From: JABDII01 sp963815325 | Lineage (GTDB): Bacteria > Gemmatimonadota > Gemmatimonadetes > Gemmatimonadales > GWC2-71-9 | Assembly: GCA_963815325.1 (NCBI GenBank) | Contig: CAWFGG010000001.1 | Span: 248,001-312,000, forward strand | Length of the DNA: 64,000 nt | Direction of reading: 5' to 3' | Part shown: positions 1 to 8,372 of the stretch, piece after piece | Layout: every line of letters starts with the position of its first letter | Position numbering within the stretch: position 1 is the stretch's first letter | Made by a program: the position numbers and the translations under genes | The notes under the pieces: model-generated | Seen by the model: the letters and a program-made list of their open reading frames with translations, nothing else | What the model was told of the DNA's origin: nothing | The model's database searches: none

Positions 1-1
1 C

Positions 2-721
2 TGGCGGGATCGCTTGAAATTTGCCTGGGTGGATGCCTTCAATGATTCCGTGTGGGTCTACGCCGGGCAGCTGGCGGAGGAAGCCATCCGACTGGGGTTC
101 AGCGAGGTTCAATTCGACTACGTTCGGTTTCCGGACGAGCCCAAGTCGCGCCTCGCGAGCGCAGTGTTCGCCGCCCGTCGTCCCAACGAGACCACGCGCG
201 ACGGAGTCGTCCGGAATCTCAGGCTGCTCAAACAACACATGGCACGCGCCGGGGCGCCGTTTACCATCGACGTCTTCGGCATGACCGCGAGCGCCACGGT
301 CGATCTGGGCATTGGACAAGTATGGGAGGATCTCGTCACCACGGCCGACGTGGTGCTCCCCATGGTCTATCCCAGCCACTATTACCACAGCTTCTACGGC
401 ATCAAGCGGCCGAACAGCGAGCCCTATCGCGTAGTCCGGTTTGCGCTGCAGGATGCCGTCAAGCGAACCGCGTCGGCCAACGGCACCGCTGAGATTCGGC
501 CCTATCTCCAGGCGTTTACCCTGGGCAAGCCACGCTATACCCCGTTCCATGTGCGGGAGCAGATTCGGGCCGCCGAGGAGGTCGGACTCGAGTCATGGGT
601 GCTGTGGAACCCGAGAGCGGTGTATCACCGCGACTTCTTTCTCCCGAAACGCACACCACGAGTCGCGGCGGAACCGGTCGCGGACTCGTCCATCACCAAG
701 GCCGGAATGGGATTGAAATAA
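2..721 (+). CDS. DUF4015-type putative glycoside hydrolase, 3' part
   Basis: The frame is open from base 2, so the gene starts before the window and only about 239 C-terminal residues are seen. The stretch EVQFDYVRFPD near residue 35 and later GMTASA and VLPMVYPSHY are typical of the DUF4015 family, a predicted (beta/alpha)8 glycosidase-like domain. The FDYVRFPD segment probably holds acidic active-site residues. The protein ends normally at TAA. A GC-rich hairpin lies just past the stop. Substrate unknown; the family assignment is from motif recognition. Confidence 0.8.
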   Translation, partial: WRDRLKFAWVDAFNDSVWVYAGQLAEEAIRLGFSEVQFDYVRFPDEPKSRLASAVFAARRPNETTRDGVVRNLRLLKQHMARAGAPFTIDVFGMTASATVDLGIGQVWEDLVTTADVVLPMVYPSHYYHSFYGIKRPNSEPYRVVRFALQDAVKRTASANGTAEIRPYLQAFTLGKPRYTPFHVREQIRAAEEVGLESWVLWNPRAVYHRDFFLPKRTPRVAAEPVADSSITKAGMGLK

Positions 722-746
722 CCCGCCGCGCTCAGACCGCGGCGGG
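722..746. terminator. Bidirectional terminator hairpin
   Basis: A perfect 9-bp stem (722-730 with 738-746, arms CCCGCCGCG and CGCGGCGGG, 7-nt loop) sits between two convergent genes. It overlaps the last codons of the minus-strand aconitase gene. There is no T-run, so termination efficiency is uncertain. Confidence 0.55.
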
Positions 747-2819
747 CACCTGCGGCGTCCACTCGGTGATGTACCCCGCCAGCGCGCTCGCCGCCGTGGT
801 GTAGGGGCTGGCGAGATAGAGCTTCCCCGGTCCGGAGCGGCCGGGGAAGTTGCGGTTGATGGCACTGACCGTGACGGTCTCAGTGTCGTAGGAGACACCC
901 GGACCCGCGTTGATGCAGGCGCCGCACGAGGGCTCGATGATCTCGGCGCCGACCGCTTCGAAGATCTCGATGTAGCCCCGCTCCTCCGCGTGGCGCTTCA
1001 CATCCTGACTTCCAAATTGGATGTAAAACCGTACCGCCGGATGCACGCGCCGGCCGCGCTCCGCCGCCTCGCGCAGGACACGGGCGTACATGTCCATGTC
1101 TTCCTTCTTGCCCGCCGTGCAACTCCCCGCATAGGCGATGTCGATTGTGATCGGCTCGCCTAGTTCTTCGATGAACAGGCCATTACCCGGATCGCCCGGG
1201 AGCGCAATCATGGGATGAAGATTCGTCGCATCGATTTCGATGACTGTCTCGTATCGGGCCGCGGGGTCCGAAGTGAGCCCGTGGAGCAGCGGCTCAATGT
1301 CGGCTCGCTTCATGCCCCGCTCTCGGACCAAGTACTCGATTGTCTTGTCGTCCGGCTGCACGATGCCGGTGAAGGCTCCGATCTCGGCCGCCATATTGGT
1401 CATGGTCGCACGCTCGTCGATGGACAGCGCAGCCACCGCGGTCCCGGCATATTCGACGATTTTGCCGATGGCCTGGCCGTTCTTGACGTAGGGGTGCCGC
1501 AGGATCTGCAGCATGAAATCCTTGGCCGTCACATTGTCGGGCTTCGCTCCGTTCACACGGATCAAGACCGACGGCGGGACCTTGATTCGGACATCCTTGG
1601 TGAGCCACGAGTTGAAGATCGCCGTGGTGCCGACCCCGAACGCCACGCAGCCAATGGCTCCGCTGTGCGGCGTGTGGGAATCGCTTCCGATAATCACCTG
1701 CCCCGGGAGCGCGTGTTGCTCCAGCATCTTCGAGTGGCAGATCGCTTCGGATCCACGTACCACCATATTGCGCCCGAGCCGCGGCAATTCCCCGTAGAGC
1801 TTGATCCCCTGTTCGGACGCGAATTCCTCTTGCTGGCTCTTCAGTTCGAGGGCAAGATCGAGCAGCCCTTCGGCCTTGCGCTCGTCCGTCATGGCCATTT
1901 CGAGAAACGTCAGGTGATCCCGGAAGAAGAAGATCGACTGGGGATCGACGACCTTTTCATCGACGCCGACGGAGCGCCGCCAGAAGATGGCGGCCATTGG
2001 CGTTACGTACTCATGACTGAACCGGATATCCGTGCGCACAAACCCTTCGTCGCCCGGCTGAACGGCGGGGACACCAACTCGGTCGGCTTCGAGGTCCGTG
2101 ACCCAGTGTCGGGCGAGGATCTTTTCGGCCAGTGTCATCGGCCGCGATGCGGTGTGGACCGACGGGACCGACACCGTGCCCTGCATCCGGGCTACGTTGT
2201 ATTGAAACAGCCCGCCGGCCTCGATGATGCCCCGGGTGATGTCGCCTTCGGCCTCGGTGAACACGCTGAGCGGAATGGGCTCGCCGCGCTTGATCCGGTC
2301 GAGGAGGGAAAAGTCGGTGCTCGTCAGCACGCCGAGGTTCTGGCAATTCTCTCGATAGATGCGCTCGATGTTCTCGGCGATCACGAGACGGATGCCGGCA
2401 CACATTTCGGCATAGGGCGAGGCTTCCCGACTCGAGCCTTTGCCGCGTCGCTTGCCGCTGACCGAAACCGCGAAGTTGCCTCGCTTCACGGCGCCTCGTG
2501 TGATCGGGAACTGGTCGCCGCACTTCAAGCCGACATACGGAAATTCCCCCAGGGTCTCGTCGTAGTAATAGCAGACGTAGGCGGGCGTGATCTCGTCGGT
2601 GGAGATATTGTCCCGCAAGGTGAGTGCGGGCGTCCACTCGAGATCCTCACCCGCGAGCTGGCGGGTGACGAGCGCAGGGTCCTCGCACAGGAAGAGAATC
2701 CTGCCATCGAAGCGCACGTGATCGGGCACACGACTCGTGACCCGTTGCTTGATACTGTCCAGCATCGCCCTCATTCCGAAACGTCGAGGTGTCCGAACTG
2801 CGCGAATATGGAAGATCAC
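732..2819 (-). CDS. Aconitase/isopropylmalate dehydratase family protein with N-terminal swivel domain
   Basis: This 695-residue hydro-lyase of the aconitase superfamily has the swivel domain first (GKGSSREAS motif near residue 126) followed by the catalytic domains. The [4Fe-4S] ligands are visible as YAGSCTAG and EPSCGAC near the C-terminus, and SDSHTPHSGAIG is the substrate/cluster loop. Swivel-first order resembles AcnB, but the AcnB HEAT-like N-terminal region is absent. It could be the TCA-cycle aconitase or a related dehydratase; the substrate is not fixed by sequence alone. The longest frame starts at GTG 2819 after GGGGGAG; ATG at 2774 or 2765 (MRAMLDSIKQ) is an equally plausible start. 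Confidence 0.85.
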   Translation of the reverse strand: MIFHIRAVRTPRRFGMRAMLDSIKQRVTSRVPDHVRFDGRILFLCEDPALVTRQLAGEDLEWTPALTLRDNISTDEITPAYVCYYYDETLGEFPYVGLKCGDQFPITRGAVKRGNFAVSVSGKRRGKGSSREASPYAEMCAGIRLVIAENIERIYRENCQNLGVLTSTDFSLLDRIKRGEPIPLSVFTEAEGDITRGIIEAGGLFQYNVARMQGTVSVPSVHTASRPMTLAEKILARHWVTDLEADRVGVPAVQPGDEGFVRTDIRFSHEYVTPMAAIFWRRSVGVDEKVVDPQSIFFFRDHLTFLEMAMTDERKAEGLLDLALELKSQQEEFASEQGIKLYGELPRLGRNMVVRGSEAICHSKMLEQHALPGQVIIGSDSHTPHSGAIGCVAFGVGTTAIFNSWLTKDVRIKVPPSVLIRVNGAKPDNVTAKDFMLQILRHPYVKNGQAIGKIVEYAGTAVAALSIDERATMTNMAAEIGAFTGIVQPDDKTIEYLVRERGMKRADIEPLLHGLTSDPAARYETVIEIDATNLHPMIALPGDPGNGLFIEELGEPITIDIAYAGSCTAGKKEDMDMYARVLREAAERGRRVHPAVRFYIQFGSQDVKRHAEERGYIEIFEAVGAEIIEPSCGACINAGPGVSYDTETVTVSAINRNFPGRSGPGKLYLASPYTTAASALAGYITEWTPQVPAAV

Positions 2820-2880
2820 CGCTCCCCCGCCACCCTAGCAAGGATTGGAATTCAGGCCCTGGAGCGATAAGATCCCCGCC

Positions 2881-3759
2881 ATGCGCCGGAACCTCTTGCC
2901 AGCCATCGTCTGTGTGCTGGGTGCCTGTCCCGGGCCCACGGTGACCCCGGCAAACCGCGCGGACATCGATCGCCCTCCGACCCCATTCGCCAATCCAGCC
3001 CTCACCGAAAGCTCGGGAGTGGTCCCCAGCAGGCGCTTCTCGGGCATCTTGTGGACCCACAATGATTCCGGGAACGAGCCCCTCCTCTTCGCCACCGACA
3101 CCTTGGGACGCGATCTCGGCGCCATCGCGGTCACCGGAGCCGAGAACCTCGATTGGGAAGACCTGGCAATCGGCCCGTGCAGGACGACGATCTGCCTCTA
3201 CATCGGAGACACCGGCGACAATCGAGAGGTCCGTTCGTCGGTTGCGATCTATCGGGTGCCGGAACCCGATGTGACCGCGGTCAGGACGGCTAAGGCGGAG
3301 AAACTGGAGCTACGCTACCCCGACGGACCGCACGATGCCGAGGCGATGTATGTCGATGCGCGAGGCGACCTCTATCTCGTGACAAAGGGTCGGTCGCACG
3401 GCGTCCTTTTCTTTCGAGTCAAGCACGACGCGTGGGGCAACGGTCGAGCAGTGGCCGAATCGATCGGGAGTCTCCCCCTCGATCCGCGTGGAGCGCTCTT
3501 TGACATGGTGACCGGTGCCGACATCAACGCCAGGAACGATCTGATGGTGCTCCGCACCTATCGCAGGATCTATCTCTTCCGGCTGACGCCCAGCGGCACC
3601 ATCGGTTCTCCAGACCCCGTCGGGGTCTGCGACATCGCCGGCGTCGAGTCCCAGGGCGAAGGAATCGCATGGCTCGATGAATCGCGGTTCGTCCTCACCA
3701 GCGAGGAAGGGAACCTCGGCCCTGGAACCGTCACGATTCTGCGCTGCCCCCATCCCTGA
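2881..3759 (+). CDS. Lipoprotein, probable beta-propeller
   Basis: A 292-residue protein. ATG 2881 is chosen because it gives a short lipoprotein signal peptide (MRRNLLPAIVCVLGAC, lipobox LGAC, acylated Cys about residue 16). The mature part begins with SSGVVPSRR and LWTHNDSGNEPLLFATD, then LDWEDLAIGPC and LYIGDTGDNR. These spaced WTHND, DWEDL and IGDTGDN blocks are typical of secreted six-bladed propeller proteins of unknown function. It is probably anchored in the cell envelope. The next gene follows after 12 bp and is likely co-transcribed. Confidence 0.7.
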   Translation: MRRNLLPAIVCVLGACPGPTVTPANRADIDRPPTPFANPALTESSGVVPSRRFSGILWTHNDSGNEPLLFATDTLGRDLGAIAVTGAENLDWEDLAIGPCRTTICLYIGDTGDNREVRSSVAIYRVPEPDVTAVRTAKAEKLELRYPDGPHDAEAMYVDARGDLYLVTKGRSHGVLFFRVKHDAWGNGRAVAESIGSLPLDPRGALFDMVTGADINARNDLMVLRTYRRIYLFRLTPSGTIGSPDPVGVCDIAGVESQGEGIAWLDESRFVLTSEEGNLGPGTVTILRCPHP

Positions 3760-3771
3760 CGCGCCGGTCCA

Positions 3772-4665
3772 ATGGCCAAGGTCCGCTGGTTGGTTGTGCT
3801 GCTCCTCGTTGCGCTCCTCGTGCTCCAGGATCGCCCCGACCCAACACCACCTCATCAAGCAGAGTGGCTCAGCGCCGGTTCACTGCATCTCCGGACCGTT
3901 CGGGCAGGCCAGGGCGACACGACCTTGTTCCTGCTGCACGGCTACGGGGAATCCCTCCTGGCATTTCGCGCGCTGTTCGATCAATTGGCAACGCGGTATC
4001 GAGTGGTAGCGGTGGACCTCCCGGGGTTCGGCGTGAGCGACAAGCCCGAGGGCCCCTACGACCACGAGACCATGGCTGCCACCCTCTGGGACTTCCTCGA
4101 TCAACACATCCATGGAGACGTTGTGGTGGTGGGCCATTCTCTGGGCGGACAGCTGGCGGTGGACCTCGCACTCGGTCATCCCGACCGCATCGTCGCCCTG
4201 GTCCTCATCGCTCCGGCCGGCTACGGCCTGAGCCCCTGGCATTCGGCCCTCACGGGAAGGCCGGCCCGTCTCGTCGGCTGGGCCAGTGTGCCAATCGCGT
4301 ATCTGATGCCGATCCATGCACCGGACTGGCTCGGCGAACCCGACGCATTGCAGAACTACGACCCGCTGGTGGATCCGGCGTTCCGCGCCTCGGCCACCGA
4401 GGTTCTTCGGGATTTCGACTTTGCCGGCTTGCGCGACCGCTTTCACGAGCTCAAGCAACCCACGCTGCTCATCTGGGGCCGCCTCGATCCCACCATCCTA
4501 TTCAGCACCGGCCAGGCTATTGCCGCGCTGGTACCCTGCAACCGCGTGGTGGGCTTCGATCGGGTACTCCACCGCCCGCATCAAACCGAGCCAGATAGCG
4601 TGTTCCGCTCTGTAGTTCACTTTCTCGCGGACCCCCCAAGGTGCCCCCCGGCCCGGACCCCCTGA
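3772..4665 (+). CDS. Alpha/beta-fold hydrolase, membrane-anchored or exported
   Basis: A 297-residue alpha/beta hydrolase. The N-terminus (MAKVRWLVVLLLVALLVL) is an uncleaved anchor or signal peptide. The oxyanion-hole loop is LLHGYGES, the nucleophile elbow is GHSLGG, the acid is probably in IWGRLDP and the catalytic His in HRPHQTEP near the C-terminus. This order matches the epoxide hydrolase/haloperoxidase-like branch, but the substrate cannot be read from the sequence. It follows the lipoprotein gene by 12 bp, suggesting one transcript. Confidence 0.8.
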   Translation: MAKVRWLVVLLLVALLVLQDRPDPTPPHQAEWLSAGSLHLRTVRAGQGDTTLFLLHGYGESLLAFRALFDQLATRYRVVAVDLPGFGVSDKPEGPYDHETMAATLWDFLDQHIHGDVVVVGHSLGGQLAVDLALGHPDRIVALVLIAPAGYGLSPWHSALTGRPARLVGWASVPIAYLMPIHAPDWLGEPDALQNYDPLVDPAFRASATEVLRDFDFAGLRDRFHELKQPTLLIWGRLDPTILFSTGQAIAALVPCNRVVGFDRVLHRPHQTEPDSVFRSVVHFLADPPRCPPARTP

Positions 4666-4788
4666 CACACCCTGAGTCAGCCCGGTGCGTCGACGTTCTG
4701 TATTGGAACGGCTTGGACAGGTCGCCGCCGCCACGAGTCTTGCGCGTAAGTGCAATAGCATAAAGGGGATAGAGTTTCGAGAAATTGA

Positions 4789-5985
4789 ATGCCGGTGTTC
4801 CTACTGGCCGCGAAGGCCGCTCGGGGGTATCTTTGCGCGCTTTTTGGTCGCGTCATTTTCATAGCCGGGAGAGACCCCCTGGAACTGCCCAACGAGCACC
4901 GAGTACCCCTTACTTGGCTCGTCGAGCATGGCTGCGAGTCTGTGCGCCTGCGCACGTACCGCGACCTCGCCCCATCCGGCTTCGCTTCCCCTGAGAGCAT
5001 CCAAGAAGCCTCCGACGCGGTGGCCGCATCGAAGCTGGTTTCCGCCATCACCAAGAAACAGAAACCGACAGGGATGTGGGGCAAGACCCTCCTCGGCCCG
5101 GCGGCTCCGGGGGGCAGGGGCGAGAAGGACATGGGTGCTCTTGCCGAGTACCGCAGGCTGATCGAGCTGGGGTTGGACAGATCGGCCAGACAGATCAAGC
5201 TTGCAGACCGCGTCTTCTTCCGACTTTTGTCACGGGATCCCGATCCGCAATTGCTGTTCGAGTTCCGTACACTCGCCAAGACCGATCCCACAATCGAAGG
5301 CTGGGCCCGAGAACGAATCCGGGAAGCCGCCACGGCCGCGCTGGCCGAAGGAGGCCACAGCGACGACCCTCGTATCCGGGGCTCCGCCCATAAGATCACC
5401 AGCAGCATCTCTCAGTTCCTGCGCAGCCCACTGGCCGACAAGCCCCTCGTGAAGGCCGGGCAGAAGACCTTGCTCCATCCGGATGCCCGCCCACCGACTT
5501 GGTATTCCGTGGGGATGCTTGCCGCCATGCCCAGCCTGCGCCGAGAGCGCGCCGGGTTCACCGAGCGGTTGGGGGCATATTTGGCGAAACCGGGGCCCAA
5601 GAAGGACTTCGCCATGCGGGTCGGACGGCGGATTCTGAAACCCAAGGCGCTCTTGATGGGGGATCCAATTCACGCCGACCGCCAAGGGAACCCGAAGGAT
5701 ATTCCCCTCGCCCTGCACTACATCGATCTCCTGTCGAGAATCGGCGCACTGCACACCGCACCGAATGCGTCGAAGGTGCTCGCGCGATTGGTCAAAGACT
5801 GCGACGCGAACGGTGTGTGGCACCCCAAGAACCTGCGCTCCCGTCCGAAGTCCAGTAGCCTCATGGCCTACCACGCGTTCCCACTGTGCTCGGACGCGAA
5901 CACGCTCGAATCGAGGCAGGTCGATGTCACGTTCCGCCTCGGCTTGATCGCCAAGCACCTGGGCTGGGACCTCACATACCGCTAG
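4789..5985 (+). CDS. Unrecognised 398-residue protein
   Basis: I do not recognise this protein. Coding is supported by a long frame with typical codon usage and no comparable frame opposite. It is helix-rich and basic, without signal peptide or clear membrane segment. Repeated short helical stretches with Trp, Tyr and Gly (PTWYSVGMLAAMP, IPLALHYIDLLSRIG, ANGVWHPKNL) recall alpha/alpha-toroid proteins of the prenyltransferase/terpene cyclase type, but no DxDD or QW motif is evident. The first 20 residues look unlike the rest, so the start may lie downstream (for example near VIFIAGRD, about 4850). Confidence 0.6.
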   Translation: MPVFLLAAKAARGYLCALFGRVIFIAGRDPLELPNEHRVPLTWLVEHGCESVRLRTYRDLAPSGFASPESIQEASDAVAASKLVSAITKKQKPTGMWGKTLLGPAAPGGRGEKDMGALAEYRRLIELGLDRSARQIKLADRVFFRLLSRDPDPQLLFEFRTLAKTDPTIEGWARERIREAATAALAEGGHSDDPRIRGSAHKITSSISQFLRSPLADKPLVKAGQKTLLHPDARPPTWYSVGMLAAMPSLRRERAGFTERLGAYLAKPGPKKDFAMRVGRRILKPKALLMGDPIHADRQGNPKDIPLALHYIDLLSRIGALHTAPNASKVLARLVKDCDANGVWHPKNLRSRPKSSSLMAYHAFPLCSDANTLESRQVDVTFRLGLIAKHLGWDLTYR

Positions 5986-6028
5986 CCCGGGCTTCCGGCC
6001 ACGGGCTCCCACCAGGCTTGTCAGGGGC

Positions 6029-6053
6029 GGTGCTAGTAGCTCATACTACCACC
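6029..6053. promoter_or_regulatory. Inverted repeat abutting TrmB-type gene start
   Basis: The arms GGTGCTAGTA (6029-6038) and TACTACCACC (6044-6053) are complementary at 9 of 10 positions around a 5-nt centre. The repeat ends exactly where the ATG at 6054 begins. A dyad of this size at the start of a TrmB-family gene is most simply an autoregulatory operator; this is inference. Confidence 0.5.
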
Positions 6054-6740
6054 ATGCCCCGGCTCGATCTCACACCGTTCGGATTTACCCCCACCGAGAG
6101 CCTGGTCTACGAGGTGCTGCTCAAGACGGGGCCGGGAACGGGCTACGCCATTGCGCGGGCCGCGAGTTTGGCACGAGCCAACGCCTACAGCGCCCTGGAG
6201 GGACTGGTGGCGAAGGGGGCGGCGCGAGTAGCGGACGAGCGGCCCAAGCGATATCGGCCGGAACCTCCATCGACCCTCGTGGCCAAGATTTCAAACCAAC
6301 AGGGAGCGGCGCTCGAGGAACTCAGCGCAGGACTTTCCGACGTCACATCGCCCAGCTCCCCAACCCTGGTGGAAATCGTATCTGTCCGCAGTGTGCTTCG
6401 GCTCCTCACCCATGACATCGGACGGGCGCAGACCGAAGTGCAACTCGTGGCGCCGTCCGACGCCTACCCGCTCCTGGTGCCGGCGCTCAGACGAACCTCG
6501 ACGGCACACGTGGTGCTGACACTCTGTTCCACCGAGCCGGTCGATCTCGCCTTTGCGCCGGTCGAGCAGATCCCGGAGAGTCCGTCCTGGCCGGGGAGCC
6601 CCTTGGTGTCGGTGATCGACGACCGTTCTGCAATCATTGCCGCACGCCAAGCGGAATCGGTGTTCGGACATTGGGGCACGTCCCCGACATTTGTGGCCGG
6701 GGCTCGGTTGATCATCGAACGATTCCGCCAGGCAAGATGA
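6054..6740 (+). CDS. TrmB-family transcriptional regulator
   Basis: A 228-residue protein opening with a TrmB/Sugar_trans_reg-type winged helix: LTPFGFTPTESLVYEVLLKTGPGTGYAIARAA, then ARANAYSALEGLVAKG as recognition helix and wing. The remainder resembles the phospholipase-D-like effector domain of TrmB proteins but is short. ATG 6054 is used because the homology begins there. No Shine-Dalgarno is visible and an inverted repeat abuts the start, so the mRNA may be nearly leaderless. The stop overlaps the next ATG in ATGA, so the regulator and the following signalling protein are translationally coupled. The ligand is unknown. Confidence 0.8.
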   Translation: MPRLDLTPFGFTPTESLVYEVLLKTGPGTGYAIARAASLARANAYSALEGLVAKGAARVADERPKRYRPEPPSTLVAKISNQQGAALEELSAGLSDVTSPSSPTLVEIVSVRSVLRLLTHDIGRAQTEVQLVAPSDAYPLLVPALRRTSTAHVVLTLCSTEPVDLAFAPVEQIPESPSWPGSPLVSVIDDRSAIIAARQAESVFGHWGTSPTFVAGARLIIERFRQAR

Positions 6741-8353
6741 CCGACCTCGACGAAGGCTTCCAGGAACTCCAGGCGGAATACTTGGCCGAGGTGCCAAACC
6801 GCTTGGCTGAGTTGCGTAAAGATTTCGTGGCGATCGGCGCCGGAGATACGAAGGCTCCGGATTCGCTCGCCAGGAAATTTCACCAACTGGCGGGCTCGGG
6901 CGGCTCCTACGGTTTCCCCGAAATCAGCGCCGTTGCGCGAGAAGCGGAGCAGTTTATTCGAGGGAATCCGACCTGGAACGCCGACGATCTCGAGTACTTG
7001 GACGGAGCCATCGAGCGCTTAGGGGCGGTGGTAGCCGCAGCGACCGGGCCCGAGGAGGCATCGTCAGCCCTCGCGATGGAGCCGGCGTTCCGGGGCCACG
7101 TCGCTGGGCGCCCCGGGGAGCTCCGCGACGCCGTTCGGGACATCCTCACAAATGCGGGACTCGGTGTCACGACAGATGGCGGTTCGGTCGAGGAGATGTC
7201 ACGGAACAGGGATCTCCCGCCGTCCCAGTGGCCCGACGTGTTGGTCATTGTCGATCAGGGCGGTGACGGTGACATCGACCCCTTCGTTCTCGCGTCCGCA
7301 TGGTCGGCCCCGCGAGTCGTCCGCCCGCAGGGCATCGTGCTCATCCACGCAGGTTCCGAGGGAGCTGGGCCGGGTGCCGTTCCGGGCGTCGATGCCATCT
7401 TTTCGCCGGAACAGGCTCGCTCTGAGTTGCCGGCCTACGTCACGACGGCGATCCGCACCGGTTCGCCGCCACTTCGGGTCCTCTTGATCGAGGCCGACCT
7501 CGATCAAGCCCAGCTCATGACAGGATGGCTCGAGACCGGAGGCGTCCAGGTCGTTCACGTCGGGACCGCGGCTCAGGCCCGCCCCATCTTGCGCGGGGAA
7601 TCACTGGATATGGTCGTACTCGACGTGACGTTGCCCGATGCCGATGGGCTCGCCTTTGCCCGGGAGATCGAACGGCATCAACCGTGGGCGCACCGGCCGG
7701 TCCTCCTGCTCGCCGGGCAGGCGGACATCGCCCAACATCTCGAAGCACTGCGTACAACCGGGGATGTGTTTCTCACGAAGCCCATGGCTGACAGAGAGGG
7801 CCCGTTTCTGAACCTGGTGCTGACGCGCGCAGAGCGCGGCCGTCAGCTTCGAGCGATGGCATACCGGGACAGTCTGACGGGGTTGCTCAACCATGCGACC
7901 CTGATGGTCGCGCTCGAGCATGTAATCGCGCACGCGCGGCGCCGAGGCACCATGACTGCCCTGCTCATCATCGGCCTCGACGACCTCGAGGGCGTGAACG
8001 CCCGGCATGGTCATCTCCGTGGGGATCAGGTGCTTGCTCATACCGCCACGGTGCTTCGGGGTGCCGCCCGCGGAGGCACACTGCTTGGCCGCGTAACGGG
8101 CACGACACTTGGCGTCATCTTACTGCCGAAGCACGCCGAAGATGCCGACGTTCTCGCACGACACATTCAGGCTGCCTTCGAGGCACACCCGCTCGATCGT
8201 TCCGGCGAGGAGCCCATCGGGATCACCGCCAGCATCGGTATCGCGTGTTCTCCGGGCGTGGCTGATAGCGCGCCGGCTATGCTCGAGGCTGCCAAGCACG
8301 CGCTCGCGCGCGCGCAGGGCGGTGGAGTGGCATCGGCCCCCCCCACCACCTGA
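6737..8353 (+). CDS. Hpt / receiver / degenerate GGDEF signalling protein
   Basis: A 538-residue multidomain protein. Residues 1-105 form an Hpt domain with phospho-acceptor His49 in KFHQLAGSGGSYGF. Residues about 120-235 look like a receiver-type fold without a clear phospho-Asp. Residues about 250-370 form a receiver with Asp296 (VVLDVTLPD) and the Lys of FLTKP. Residues 385-535 form a GGDEF-like domain (YRDSLTGLLNHATL), but the signature RYGGDEF is replaced by RVTGTTL at 452-458, so diguanylate cyclase activity is unlikely. It was probably a c-di-GMP sensor or relay part. It overlaps the TrmB gene by 4 bp; no histidine kinase is adjacent. Confidence 0.82.
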   Translation: MTDLDEGFQELQAEYLAEVPNRLAELRKDFVAIGAGDTKAPDSLARKFHQLAGSGGSYGFPEISAVAREAEQFIRGNPTWNADDLEYLDGAIERLGAVVAAATGPEEASSALAMEPAFRGHVAGRPGELRDAVRDILTNAGLGVTTDGGSVEEMSRNRDLPPSQWPDVLVIVDQGGDGDIDPFVLASAWSAPRVVRPQGIVLIHAGSEGAGPGAVPGVDAIFSPEQARSELPAYVTTAIRTGSPPLRVLLIEADLDQAQLMTGWLETGGVQVVHVGTAAQARPILRGESLDMVVLDVTLPDADGLAFAREIERHQPWAHRPVLLLAGQADIAQHLEALRTTGDVFLTKPMADREGPFLNLVLTRAERGRQLRAMAYRDSLTGLLNHATLMVALEHVIAHARRRGTMTALLIIGLDDLEGVNARHGHLRGDQVLAHTATVLRGAARGGTLLGRVTGTTLGVILLPKHAEDADVLARHIQAAFEAHPLDRSGEEPIGITASIGIACSPGVADSAPAMLEAAKHALARAQGGGVASAPPTT

Positions 8354-8372
8354 GTTCGACCAGCCGTCCCGG

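Noticed and set aside
1215..2870. Long plus-strand frame (551 codons) opposite the aconitase-type gene
   Set aside because: It is the antisense shadow of a well-conserved enzyme; its translation has no domain motifs and GC-rich codon bias alone keeps it open.
4672..4788. Promoter with TTGCGC near 4740 for the unrecognised protein
   Set aside because: The nearest -10-like box is only 10 bp away, too close for a sigma70 promoter.
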